Source: Clostridiales bacterium
GTDB taxonomy: Bacteria > Bacillota > Clostridia > Oscillospirales > CAG-382
Reading direction: 5' to 3'
Assembly: GCA_003343885.1 (NCBI GenBank)
Contig: QAKH01000045.1
Location: 1 to 20,267 of the forward strand
Length of the DNA stretch: 20,267 nt
The position numbers and the translations under genes were made by a program. Below the pieces are notes generated by a model. That model was given only the letters and a program-made list of their open reading frames with translations. It had not been told where the DNA came from and made no database searches. This document shows, one piece after another, positions 8,189 to 16,720 of the stretch (position 1 is the first letter of the stretch; every line of letters begins with the position of its first letter).

Positions 8189-8216
8189 ATTGTACCACAA
8201 ATATGTGCATTGTCAA
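8189..8216 (-). promoter_or_regulatory. Promoter of toxin-antitoxin operon
   Basis: The minus strand has TTGACA (8211-8216), a 16-bp spacer and TACAAT (8189-8194), preceded by TG to make an extended -10 (TGGTACAAT). It lies about 30 bp before the antitoxin ATG. The palindrome CACATATTTGTG in the spacer and ATATACTATAATAT downstream of the -10 are possible operator sites for the DinJ-like antitoxin; this is inferred from position. Confidence 0.8.
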
Positions 8217-8261
8217 TACAAAAAGAGGAAAAATACGGAAGTTTAATATTCTTTTTTTACA

Positions 8262-8600
8262 TTACATTATCAAGTCCAGTATATCTTTTGCAAATGCAAT
8301 GATGACGCCACCGAAAAATGTTAGAAAGCCGTTTGCTCTCTGCGATGCGTCGTGTGATTTTAAGGATAAACCAATCTGCACAACACCGAAGCCGAGCAGA
8401 ATGAAGCCGATAGCCTTAATTGCTGAAAAGATAAAGTCTGACAGGCTGTTTATCGTACTCAAAGGGTCTGCGGCAAATACTGTACCGGAAAGAGCTGTCA
8501 TCATAACCGCAAGCGCCGTAAGAGTTAGCTTAGTTTTCCTCAGTATACTCTGTGTTTTTTCGATTTTTGTCATTGTTTTCTTTGTGTTCTGATTTTTCAT
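8262..8600 (-). CDS. VirB2/TrbC-like conjugative pilin
   Basis: The 112-residue protein has a basic N-terminus, then a signal-like hydrophobic helix ending TVFAAD (likely cleavage after FA), a mature part with two hydrophobic helices (about 58-75 and 90-110) and a short polar Lys/Ser/Asp loop between them. This is the VirB2/TrbC pilin layout. In related ICEs this position is held by Maff2-type or TrbC-type small membrane proteins. The ATG at 8600 has GGAGG 9 nt upstream, so the long form is well supported. As a result the gene overlaps the end of virD4 by 71 bp in another frame. A later ATG (8573) has no comparable Shine-Dalgarno. Confidence 0.75.
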   Translation of the reverse strand: MKNQNTKKTMTKIEKTQSILRKTKLTLTALAVMMTALSGTVFAADPLSTINSLSDFIFSAIKAIGFILLGFGVVQIGLSLKSHDASQRANGFLTFFGGVIIAFAKDILDLIM

Positions 8601-10428
8601 TGTCTGATACCTCCGAATTTTCTTTTGGTTTTTGTTCCTGTGGATTTACAAGGTCAATAGATTTTACATTGTCCCCGTCAACCTCCAATATCTTGATATT
8701 TGATAAATCCTCTTTTATGGTAAAGGATAAATCGCTGCGCAGATATTTCCCCGATTTGCTGTGCTTGTAAGGTATGGCTTTTCCGTCCGCTGTCTTTGAA
8801 ATATTCGGATGTGACAGAATATCGAATTTTTTATCAATTAACGGTCTTTCCCCTCGAATAAAGATTAGTGCGTTGGAATTATCAAGCAGACGAACCTCGT
8901 CAAGGGTTAAAAGCTCGCGCCCTGCGTTTTGGTAGTTTGTGTTGCTTGAGCCATGCTGTCCCTTTGTGATACCTCTTGTTCGTGTATCAATAGTTTCTTT
9001 GCCGAGCATTTTTGAAATATATTCGTGCGTACTCTGTTCATTACCACCGAGATAGAGTAGTGTATCGCAGTTACCCGTGATGTTCTCCCACGAATCCTTA
9101 AACAAAGCTTTAAGCTGCGCCATATTCTGTATGATAATTGATACGGAAATACGGCGAGAACGCATTGTTGCAAGTATTCGCTCAAAGTTATCCGGAAGTG
9201 CAACATTGGCAAACTCGTCCATAACAATATGTACCGGAACGGGAAGCTCTCCGCCGTGTTTATGATCGGCGTTATAGTAAAGCGCCTGAAACGCCTGTGT
9301 GTAAAGCATACCGACAAGGTAATTAAAGGAATTGTCATTATCGGGAATTACACAAAAAATAGCTCTTTTTCTATCTCCAAGACTGCCTATATCAAGGTTG
9401 TCGTATGATGTCATTTTTGCTATCTCCGGTAGATTGAATGCCGCAAGTCGAACTGCTGCGGATATGAGTATGCTTTTAGCAGTTTTGCCGCTGGCTTGCT
9501 TGAATATTTTATACTGCTTTACGGCAATATGCTCCGGTTTTTCCTCCTCAAGACCGTTAAAGAGAATGTCAACAGGTGATTGATACCCGTCCTCATCATC
9601 TTCAACCGTCGCTGCGTTCTCAATTAAGAACATCAGCATTTCAAATGTCTGCTCCTCCGGCGGCGCTTCGTGCAGAAGATAGAGCATAAGGGCAGAGTCA
9701 AGAGCAATTTCCGACTTCTCCCAAAACGGATCGTTTTGCTGTGCGTTTTTCGGAGTGGTGTTTTGAATAAGGTTTGAAATCAGCCTTATAACATCTTCGT
9801 CCTTACGTATATACACAAACGGGTTGTAGCCGTCCGAGTTTTCCGGCTCAATCAGATTAAAAACCTTGATGTCATAGCCTTTCTCAATCAAAAGCGGCGC
9901 AATACTTCGGAGCATTTCGCCCTTTGGATCTGCCACAATAAAAGAGGTATTGCACTGCATCAAATTCGGCTTTGCGTAAAACCTTGTTTTGCCCGCACCT
10001 GAGCCGCCGACCACAAGAACATTAAGGTTACGGCGGTGCTTTTTAGCGTTTAAGCCGAGCCGCATATTCTGTGAGAGAATGATATTTGATAAGTTGTTTT
10101 TATCCGCATATCTGCGTACAATACTTTTGACATTGCCCCACTTCGCAGAGCCGTGTTCTTCGCCGGGACGACGGTTTTCTCTTGATGAAAAATACACACC
10201 GATACCCATTGCATAAAGGAATAAAAAAATGAGTACAGCTTTTAGGCTATACTCATTAAAAATAATATGTGTAGGGTTGTTTACTGCAACGGTCAAGCGG
10301 TCAATCAATTCAAACAGCTTTATATCCTGCTCATAACAGCCTGCAATTATCAAGGCAAGCCATATTATAACGGGGACTGCACAGACAAACAGAATAATAA
10401 GGGGTTTATTGTTTTCCTGTCTGTTCAA
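8530..10428 (-). CDS. VirD4/TraG-family type IV coupling protein
   Basis: This 632-residue coupling ATPase brings the relaxase-DNA complex to the channel. It has two N-terminal membrane helices (about 10-30 and 62-80), Walker A GGSGAGKT at 141-148, Walker B VMDEF with D404-E405, and the family's HGSAKWG motif before the nucleotide domain. The tail after about residue 590 is acidic and polar, likely flexible. The start is TTG at 10426-10428 with GAGGTGA about 9 nt upstream. An 11-codon frame preceding it ends in TGA overlapping this TTG. Length matches PcfC/VirD4 of Gram-positive ICEs. In many related elements this gene directly follows pcfB; here 6 kb of surface cargo separates them. Confidence 0.95.
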   Translation of the reverse strand: MNRQENNKPLIILFVCAVPVIIWLALIIAGCYEQDIKLFELIDRLTVAVNNPTHIIFNEYSLKAVLIFLFLYAMGIGVYFSSRENRRPGEEHGSAKWGNVKSIVRRYADKNNLSNIILSQNMRLGLNAKKHRRNLNVLVVGGSGAGKTRFYAKPNLMQCNTSFIVADPKGEMLRSIAPLLIEKGYDIKVFNLIEPENSDGYNPFVYIRKDEDVIRLISNLIQNTTPKNAQQNDPFWEKSEIALDSALMLYLLHEAPPEEQTFEMLMFLIENAATVEDDEDGYQSPVDILFNGLEEEKPEHIAVKQYKIFKQASGKTAKSILISAAVRLAAFNLPEIAKMTSYDNLDIGSLGDRKRAIFCVIPDNDNSFNYLVGMLYTQAFQALYYNADHKHGGELPVPVHIVMDEFANVALPDNFERILATMRSRRISVSIIIQNMAQLKALFKDSWENITGNCDTLLYLGGNEQSTHEYISKMLGKETIDTRTRGITKGQHGSSNTNYQNAGRELLTLDEVRLLDNSNALIFIRGERPLIDKKFDILSHPNISKTADGKAIPYKHSKSGKYLRSDLSFTIKEDLSNIKILEVDGDNVKSIDLVNPQEQKPKENSEVSDNEKSEHKENNDKNRKNTEYTEEN

Positions 10429-10460
10429 CTTGTGTCACCTCTGATTTTCCATAAATCCAA
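10425..10460 (-). CDS. Possible 11-codon leader ORF coupled to virD4
   Basis: TTG at 10458-10460 lies 8 nt after a clear GGAGG (10469-10473) and reads LDLWKIRGDTS before TGA at 10425-10427. That stop overlaps the TTG start of virD4 (TTGA). The Shine-Dalgarno has no other use at good spacing, so translation here could feed ribosomes into virD4. It may instead be a chance frame. Confidence 0.3.
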   Translation of the reverse strand: MDLWKIRGDTS

Positions 10461-10482
10461 AGAAACCGCCTCCTTTGCATAC

Positions 10483-10500
10483 AAAAAGAGGCCGGCTCTT
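10483..10500 (-). terminator. Weak terminator-like hairpin upstream of virD4
   Basis: AAGAG pairs with CTCTT (5 bp) around a five-base loop, followed on the minus strand by TTTTTG. It lies after the InlB-repeat gene and just before the GGAGG upstream of virD4. The stem is short, so termination is probably partial. Confidence 0.4.
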
Positions 10501-10524
10501 ATTAGAACACACCCCCTGTCTGTA

Positions 10525-11022
10525 TTACTTATTAAAATTTTGATTGTAAATCTGCATCAGCTCATTCAGTCTTGCGTTTTGCTGTACCCATAGAGCGGTA
10601 ACAGGAACGCCTGTTGCTTCATCAATGTAATTGCCGTATGCAAGAATTTCTTCGGTTGATGCTACAATAGGCGCTTCGGGAGCTGCTTTCGGTGTTCCGT
10701 CGTCAATCCATTTTGCAAATACTACAATATTTTCATTGAGTGTTACCTCAGTTACTTGATGTTTCTTAGTCCGTGGGTCAGAATACCAACCGTCAAAGAC
10801 GTATCCCTCTTTTACGGGAACATACTCGTCAAGGCAAATTACAGCCCCTATCTCTTTTGCAATAGGGTGGATATATGTACCTCCGTCTGAAGCAAAGATA
10901 ACTGAACGAATTGTGTCAAGTTCCCAATGTCCCTCAAATCGGTCTATACTTTCTGCACTCACTCCGCAAGGGAGAATAACAGATACCGCTACCAAGACTA
11001 CCGCTAATACTTTTTTAATCAT
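10525..11022 (-). CDS. Small secreted protein with one InlB B-repeat
   Basis: This 165-residue protein starts at the ATG at 11020-11022, with GGAGG about 8 nt upstream; earlier in-frame ATGs have no such site and would lie inside the promoter. Residues 1-23 form a signal peptide ending VSA. Residues about 36-112 form one InlB B-repeat (Listeria-Bacteroides repeat): SDGGTYIHP, EYVPVKEGYVFDGWYSDP and the final FAKW are typical. The C-terminal region (ALWVQQNARLNELMQIYNQ) is polar and helical. No LPXTG, SLH or other wall anchor is visible, so it may be released or held by a partner. It has its own promoter and lies between the giant SLH protein and virD4. Such repeats occur in adhesive surface proteins; a role in cell contact is inference. 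Confidence 0.85.
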   Translation of the reverse strand: MIKKVLAVVLVAVSVILPCGVSAESIDRFEGHWELDTIRSVIFASDGGTYIHPIAKEIGAVICLDEYVPVKEGYVFDGWYSDPRTKKHQVTEVTLNENIVVFAKWIDDGTPKAAPEAPIVASTEEILAYGNYIDEATGVPVTALWVQQNARLNELMQIYNQNFNK

Positions 11023-11071
11023 AGAAAAAACCTCCGTTTCAAAATATATATTCTGCATTTCTGCTGATTTC

Positions 11072-11100
11072 ATTGTATAAGAAAATAGCAGTGCAGTCAA
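11072..11100 (-). promoter_or_regulatory. Promoter of InlB-repeat gene
   Basis: The minus strand has TTGACT (11095-11100), a 17-bp spacer and TACAAT (11072-11077), near the sigma-A consensus. The expected transcript starts about 45 nt before the ATG at 11022. Between this promoter and the terminator at 11195 I see only AT-rich sequence. Confidence 0.85.
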
Positions 11101-11194
11101 AAAATTTCATATCGAAGATTTTATTAACGGTAATATAAACCGAAATTTGTCTTACTTGATTTCTTTTTCAAATCTAAAAAGGTTATTGTTTTCC

Positions 11195-11240
11195 AAAAAA
11201 AACAGGCAGAAAAACAATCCTTTCGGACTGCTTTCCGCCT
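11195..11240 (-). terminator. Strong terminator after the giant SLH protein gene
   Basis: On the minus strand AGGCGGAAA (from 11240) pairs with TTTTTCTGCCT (ending 11204), followed by G and eight T (11195-11202). An alternative 8-bp pairing AATCCTTT/AAAGGATT overlaps it. It lies 14 bp after the stop codon and ends the large surface gene's transcript. Confidence 0.85.
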
Positions 11241-11253
11241 TTTACACAAAGGA

Positions 11254-14200
11254 TTATTTTACCCAAACTTCGCTATTTTCAGAGGTAACAGCCTTATGGT
11301 CATTAGCTGCTTCAACTACATAAAAGAAATACCACATATTACTGTCGGTTACATCGGTAAAGCGGTTAAGCTTTGTGAAATTGTCCTTTACATATTCCTT
11401 GTCTGCAATTCTGCCTGTTGCACGGTTTACAACAGCTACAACCTCTGCACGGGTAATATCGTTATCACCACGGAATGAGCCGTCGCTGTAACCGTTAAGC
11501 CAGCCGATATTTTTTGCAAATGCAATATCCAAGTATGCCCAATAATCTTTTGCAACATCGGTATATTTTACGGTATTTCCTGTTTTGTTTACATCATTGA
11601 AAAGGTCGTAATATCTCACCGTCATAGCAACGAACTCGGCTCTTGTAACAGATGCGTCGGGTTTGAATGTTCCGTCATTGTAGCCGTTTATGACATCATA
11701 TTTTTCAAGATAGCCTACATATCCGGCATACCACTCATTTTTGTCAACATCTTTAAATGATGATTTTCCGCTAATGCTTTCGTCCTTTGCTTCAGCAATA
11801 AGTCTTGCAAAGATAGCGGCAGCTTCAGCTCTTGACATATTGCTGTCCGGCTTGAAAGTACCGTCATCATAGCCTACGATATACGCCTTATGCTCAATCG
11901 CAGGGAGTGTCAGCATACCGTTTTTATCAGTTGTACCTGTTGCTGTGCCGTTCTTACGGTCTTTGAGCGTAACGGTTGTATTCGCCTTTGCAGCGCCTTT
12001 ACTGTCGGTCACGGTTACGGTATAGTAGTTCTCACTGTCAATCACTTTACCTGTGGGGAGTGTAACGGTTACATTACCCTTGCTGTCAACGGATTTTGTT
12101 ACAGATACGGTCTTTCCGTCCTTGTCTGTCACCTTAACATTAACGGTTGAATAGCTGCTGATATATCCACCGCCACCGCCGGAGCTACCGCCTGATGAGG
12201 AGCCTCCGCCGCTTGAAGTCTTAACGGGCAGAGTTACCTTACCATTTGCATCTGTTGTTGCGGTCTTTTCTGTTGTCTTGTCCTTGATTGTTACAGATAC
12301 GCCCTTTACGGCGTTTCCATCTTTATCAAGTACGGTTACTGTTGTCTGATTTGATGTTGTCAGCGTATGCGTATCTGGAAGCGTGACATAAACCTTGCCG
12401 TCTTTGATTTCCACAAACGCATTATTGATAATACCTTTAGTATCATTGACCGATACCTTATATGTTACGGTTTCAATCTCACCCGGCTTATCCTCAACAC
12501 CGTCACCGTCGGTATCCTCGCCCTTGCCCGGCTTTTCCTCGGTAATGTCCGAGCTGCCGTTATCATCAGTAATATCCTCTGAAGGCGGTGGGAATACGGC
12601 TTTGCCTTCATTGTTTGTAACACCGCTTAAAAATTTCACATCAGCAACTTCTCCTGTGTCTTCTGTAACAACAGATTTTTCAGATACAGTTACATTCATA
12701 TCCTTAACCGCTGTTTTGTCAGCCTTGTTAAGAACCGTTACGGTAATACGGTTAGCATAATCGAATTTCGCATTTTCGGGGAGTTCTATGATTATTTTGT
12801 TATCCTCTGTATGAGTAATAAACGCTTTTTCAATCGCTCCTGCTTCATTAACAACAGTTACGATATATCCGTCAACCTCTGAATATCCGTTTATATCGGT
12901 ATAATCAATATTAACAGGCGGAACGGTTGCTCTGCCGTTTTCATCGGTGAGATTTGTTTCGCTCTTTTCGGTGCTGTCGGTAAATGTTACACTCATATCC
13001 TTGACGGGATTATCGTCCTTATCCGTAACAGTTGCAGTAATTCTGTTGTCGTAATCAAAAGCTGTGCCTTCGGGAAGTTCAACATAGATTTTGTTGTTCT
13101 TGATATACACGAAAGCATTTTCGATTACTTTCTGCTCGTCAGAAAGAAGAATATTGTATCCGTTTACAACAGCCTTGCCCTCGCTGTCAGTCATACCCTC
13201 CGAAAGAGGAGGTACAACGATAATACCGTTTTCATCGGTATTTGCCGTATATGATTTGTCTTCAATATCATTTACTGTTACATTAACCTCTGTAACAGGC
13301 TTGCCGATAGAGTCAAGTATAGTCACAGTAATGCGGTTTGCATAGCTGATTGTCTTTTCAGACGGGAGCGTTACATTGATTGTACTGTCATCGTTATGTT
13401 TGACATAAGCATTTGGAATTACTCCAATTTCATCATTCACGATTACATTGATATTATCAACATTAACCTTTCCGTTTTCGTCCGTGTATCCGTCTGAAGC
13501 AGTAGGAAGTGTAATCTTACCGTACATATCGGTGCTGCCTTTCTCCATAAAATCAGCGTCACCGATGGCAATTATGGTAATACCCTCCTGAGCCTCTCCA
13601 TTATGGTTGGTTACGGTTACGATTACCGGATTTTCTCTTGTCGGCTTGATACCGTCCGGCAAATCAACTACAATATTGTTGCTCTCTCCGATATGAATGT
13701 CGCAGTTTGGAATGATGACATTGGTTTTATCGGTAACGGTTACAACAAAGGTATTCTTTTTATCTCCGTCCTCATTTCCGATCGTGCCGTTGTCATTACC
13801 TGTGCTGCTCTGATTATTCGGCACTTTAAGCTGCCCGTTTCCATCCGTTGCACCTGTGGCTGCGTTGTTATTTTCATCATAAATGAAAATCTGTAAATCT
13901 GATTTTGCCGCCTGTGTATCGGTATAGAAAGCAGTTATTGTAGTTTGGTCAGCATAATCCAGCAGTCTGCCGCTTGGTAGCTTGATTGTAATATTGTCAT
14001 TTATGTCAATTGTAATTTCACTGTTAAAAATGGGCTTGCCGTCCTTATCGGTTAAAATGATAGAATAACCTCCAACCTCGGCATTGCCATCCTCATCAGA
14101 ATTATCCTTGTCAATAAGTTGCGAAATTTCCGCTGTCTGCAAAATCTCGCCGCAGCGCTCACATTCAATGTGCTTGCTTCCGGCATTTTCGATTGTTGCC

Positions 14201-16614
14201 GGGGCATCAATAATCCATTCGGACGGCTGATGTCCAAGCGGCTCTTTATAGTCGGCTTTGTATGTATCTCCACACACGGAACAGGTATATGTTGCAAAAC
14301 CTAATGCAGTACAAGTCGGCTCTGTTACAACAGCTTCATATGCGTGAGGTAGTTTGTCTGTATAATTGCCTTTGTATTCATCACCGCAATCATCGCACTT
14401 GAATATGGAATATCCCATCTCTGTGCAAGTAGGAACGATTACCGTTTCAGTATAATGATGTTCTTTGCAGTTTGTATAATCGCCAATGTATGACTTGCCG
14501 CAGTCGGGGCAAGTGTAAACTGCATAACCGTGTTCAGTACAAGTCGGTTCTACGGTTTCCTTGTTATAGTTATGCTCAGTCATATCGGTATAATTACCTA
14601 CATAGCTATCGCCACAATCGGCACAAGTAAAGGTCGAAAATCCCATAGAAGTACAGGTAGGCTGTGTTACATCTTCCTTATATGCGTGGGGAAGTTTTTC
14701 TGTATAGTCGGAAACAAATTCATCATCACAGTTTTTGCAGGAATAGGTTGTATAACCGTGACTTGTGCAAGTCGGAGCAGTTACAACTCTATTGTAATCA
14801 TGTTCTGTTTTATCTGTATAATCTCCCGTGTAGGTATCGCCGCAGTCACGGCAAGTATATACCGTATATCCCATAGAGATGCAAGTAGGAGCAATTACCT
14901 CACTATCATAGTGATGACTTGTCGGAAGTTCCAAAACTGTATCACATACAGTACATCTTTGAGGTTCTGTGCAAGTTGCAGCAGTTCCGGGAGTATGTCC
15001 GTTTGCGTTTGTTGCCTTAATCATTTTTTCGATACAGCCGTTATTTAAGCAATGATACTCAATAACGCCCTCTGCATCACAAGTGGAGTTGGTAACAGTA
15101 TGTCCCTCGTCCCACTTATGACCGGTTGGCTCTGTATAGTCGCTTACATAATGGTAATCGCACATCGTACAGGTATGTGTGGTGTAGCCTTTTTCCGTAC
15201 AAGTCGGCTCTTTTGTGATATTCTCGTATGCGTGTGAGATAATAGGCGTAATATCGGTTATATAGTTATCTCCGCACATCTCGCAGATATGCTCCGTATA
15301 TCCTGTCATTCTGCAAGTGGGATTGTGCTTTACTGTCTTATAGCTGTGAGCTGCTACGGTCGTTGTTTCCTCATAAAAATTGCCGCAGTCTGAACACAGC
15401 CATAATTTAAGACCGCCCTGCTTACAAGTAGCTTCTCTTATGGTAACTGCCTTGTAATTATGTCCCTTTGCAGGCGTATAATTTCTTTTCTGAAGCTCTC
15501 CGCAGCCTTCGCACTGCCAACGTTCATATCCCAAATTCTCACAGCTTGGAGCAACGGTTTCAAGATAATGATAATCGTGTTCATGCGCCGGAGGGATGAC
15601 AATAATTGTGTTTCCGTCGTTGCTATCGGTTTCATTATCATCATTTACGAGCCATACATAGGAAACGCCGTTTTCCGTCATTGTTTCCCCGGCATAGCTG
15701 TAATTGATTTTATAATACACCGTGTAATATCCTGCCTGTGTGTAATTCGGTGCAGAAGTTTTAGTGCAGCTATCGGCAGTATCACCATAACGGATACTCG
15801 TTTTAACGCCGCTGTCCGAAAGGTCGGAAACAGTAAGCGTATGTGCTTCGCCGTCTGCTGTTCCGTAATAGGAAGCTACAACCGATTTTGCTGTTACATA
15901 TTCGCTTATTTCGTATCCGCAGTCATCGCATTTTTCCGTAACATAAAAGCGGTTGTTGCCGAGCTGTGCGTCTACGCTTTCCGTAAAATCGTGTGATTCA
16001 AGTCCTCTTGACGCTCTTGCAAATGTTCCTTTACAGAATTTGCAGTATTCACCGCGTTTTAATGTAGTTAAATGTCTGCTTTCATCATACGGCTCATATG
16101 TAGTAGCGTCAAAATCTAAGAAAAAGTTATGGTCGCAGCTGTTTAAGGTGTAAATATTGTTATTAAAGCTGTAATCTCCGGGACCTTCAATGGAATTGAT
16201 GGTTCCGCAGGTCTGACATACAGACTTTGTAAAATGATATCCCGTATAGTATGCATCAACACCCGGAGTTCCGTTGTCAAGATTTCCCTTTGATACGCCA
16301 TCTATGCGGGTGCCGTCTGAATATTTAATGCTGCGGTTAAGCGCTGTTTCCCCTGTTTTCGTATATTCCGGCACACGGTATATCAAAAATGCAGTATGCT
16401 TACTGCACACCGTACAATATTGTGTTTCGTTTGTGATAGTAGCATTGATATCCAGTTCGTTGGTACGGTTGTTTGATAAAAGCCAGTTATCTGCCGGATC
16501 GACATATTCGTTGGACTGTGCCGCAAATACTGACACGGGGAGCGTACCTGCGATAATGACGAACGCAAGCAGCATTGAAATAACTGGTTTCATAGAAAAA
16601 TGTTTGGTCTTCAT
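11254..16614 (-). CDS. Giant SLH-anchored surface protein with Cys-rich and Ig/regulatory-like repeats
   Basis: This is a 1786-residue secreted protein. Residues 1-32 form a signal peptide (cleavage near VFA/AQ). Residues about 33-340 contain four CxxC pairs. Residues 344-830 hold about twelve tandem 38-residue repeats of the type PTCTxxGYxxYTCxxCGDxYxxDYT...H, each with one Cys, a CxxC pair and a His, plus a degenerate last copy. Residues 831-1570 hold about seven units of some 100 residues (TVTDKDGxxV, LPxG, TVTV.D, then TDENGKVTLP), like Ig or carboxypeptidase-regulatory folds, with one acidic DTDGDGVEDKPG insert. A Gly/Ser linker lies at about 1463-1485. Three SLH domains (YDDGTFKPD, YNDGTFKPD, YSDGSFRGD) end the protein and should bind the cell wall. 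The start ATG has AAGGAG 10 nt upstream. It is flanked by terminators. An adhesin role in the host or in mating is inference. Confidence 0.92.
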   Translation of the reverse strand: MKTKHFSMKPVISMLLAFVIIAGTLPVSVFAAQSNEYVDPADNWLLSNNRTNELDINATITNETQYCTVCSKHTAFLIYRVPEYTKTGETALNRSIKYSDGTRIDGVSKGNLDNGTPGVDAYYTGYHFTKSVCQTCGTINSIEGPGDYSFNNNIYTLNSCDHNFFLDFDATTYEPYDESRHLTTLKRGEYCKFCKGTFARASRGLESHDFTESVDAQLGNNRFYVTEKCDDCGYEISEYVTAKSVVASYYGTADGEAHTLTVSDLSDSGVKTSIRYGDTADSCTKTSAPNYTQAGYYTVYYKINYSYAGETMTENGVSYVWLVNDDNETDSNDGNTIIVIPPAHEHDYHYLETVAPSCENLGYERWQCEGCGELQKRNYTPAKGHNYKAVTIREATCKQGGLKLWLCSDCGNFYEETTTVAAHSYKTVKHNPTCRMTGYTEHICEMCGDNYITDITPIISHAYENITKEPTCTEKGYTTHTCTMCDYHYVSDYTEPTGHKWDEGHTVTNSTCDAEGVIEYHCLNNGCIEKMIKATNANGHTPGTAATCTEPQRCTVCDTVLELPTSHHYDSEVIAPTCISMGYTVYTCRDCGDTYTGDYTDKTEHDYNRVVTAPTCTSHGYTTYSCKNCDDEFVSDYTEKLPHAYKEDVTQPTCTSMGFSTFTCADCGDSYVGNYTDMTEHNYNKETVEPTCTEHGYAVYTCPDCGKSYIGDYTNCKEHHYTETVIVPTCTEMGYSIFKCDDCGDEYKGNYTDKLPHAYEAVVTEPTCTALGFATYTCSVCGDTYKADYKEPLGHQPSEWIIDAPATIENAGSKHIECERCGEILQTAEISQLIDKDNSDEDGNAEVGGYSIILTDKDGKPIFNSEITIDINDNITIKLPSGRLLDYADQTTITAFYTDTQAAKSDLQIFIYDENNNAATGATDGNGQLKVPNNQSSTGNDNGTIGNEDGDKKNTFVVTVTDKTNVIIPNCDIHIGESNNIVVDLPDGIKPTRENPVIVTVTNHNGEAQEGITIIAIGDADFMEKGSTDMYGKITLPTASDGYTDENGKVNVDNINVIVNDEIGVIPNAYVKHNDDSTINVTLPSEKTISYANRITVTILDSIGKPVTEVNVTVNDIEDKSYTANTDENGIIVVPPLSEGMTDSEGKAVVNGYNILLSDEQKVIENAFVYIKNNKIYVELPEGTAFDYDNRITATVTDKDDNPVKDMSVTFTDSTEKSETNLTDENGRATVPPVNIDYTDINGYSEVDGYIVTVVNEAGAIEKAFITHTEDNKIIIELPENAKFDYANRITVTVLNKADKTAVKDMNVTVSEKSVVTEDTGEVADVKFLSGVTNNEGKAVFPPPSEDITDDNGSSDITEEKPGKGEDTDGDGVEDKPGEIETVTYKVSVNDTKGIINNAFVEIKDGKVYVTLPDTHTLTTSNQTTVTVLDKDGNAVKGVSVTIKDKTTEKTATTDANGKVTLPVKTSSGGGSSSGGSSGGGGGYISSYSTVNVKVTDKDGKTVSVTKSVDSKGNVTVTLPTGKVIDSENYYTVTVTDSKGAAKANTTVTLKDRKNGTATGTTDKNGMLTLPAIEHKAYIVGYDDGTFKPDSNMSRAEAAAIFARLIAEAKDESISGKSSFKDVDKNEWYAGYVGYLEKYDVINGYNDGTFKPDASVTRAEFVAMTVRYYDLFNDVNKTGNTVKYTDVAKDYWAYLDIAFAKNIGWLNGYSDGSFRGDNDITRAEVVAVVNRATGRIADKEYVKDNFTKLNRFTDVTDSNMWYFFYVVEAANDHKAVTSENSEVWVK
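14110..15585 (-). repeat. Tandem 114-nt coding repeats (Cys-rich 38-residue units)
   Basis: About twelve in-frame units encode C-x(11-13)-C-x2-C plus a terminal His. Unit five has a variant C-x4-C, unit six is shortened to about 27 residues, and the last copy loses its first Cys. The spacing pattern suggests one zinc-ribbon-like or disulfide-held module per unit. Confidence 0.85.
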
Positions 16615-16661
16615 AAAATTAAAATCTCCTTTTCCAAAATGTATTTTTATTTGTGTGTATC

Positions 16662-16689
16662 AAAAAAGCCGCCATAATTTACGGCGGCT
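16662..16689 (-). terminator. Strong terminator after pcfB
   Basis: AGCCGCC (16683-16689, minus strand) pairs perfectly with GGCGGCT (16667-16673) over a nine-base loop and runs into six T. It closes the mobilisation gene block. It is only about 50 bp before the giant surface gene's start, and I see no convincing promoter in that gap. Confidence 0.88.
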
Positions 16690-16720
16690 CTCGATAGCGT
16701 GGATACATAATTTTTTTCAT

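Noticed and set aside
14530..15048. Plus-strand Cys-rich frame
   Set aside because: It is the reverse image of the Cys-repeat array on the minus strand; no start context.
14110..15585. Regular repeats suggesting a CRISPR array
   Set aside because: The units are about 114 nt, diverged, and stay in frame as protein repeats; no unique spacers or cas genes are present.
16615..16661. Promoter for the giant surface gene
   Set aside because: TTGATA is present after the terminator, but no -10 box lies at 16-18 bp; I could not support a promoter here.
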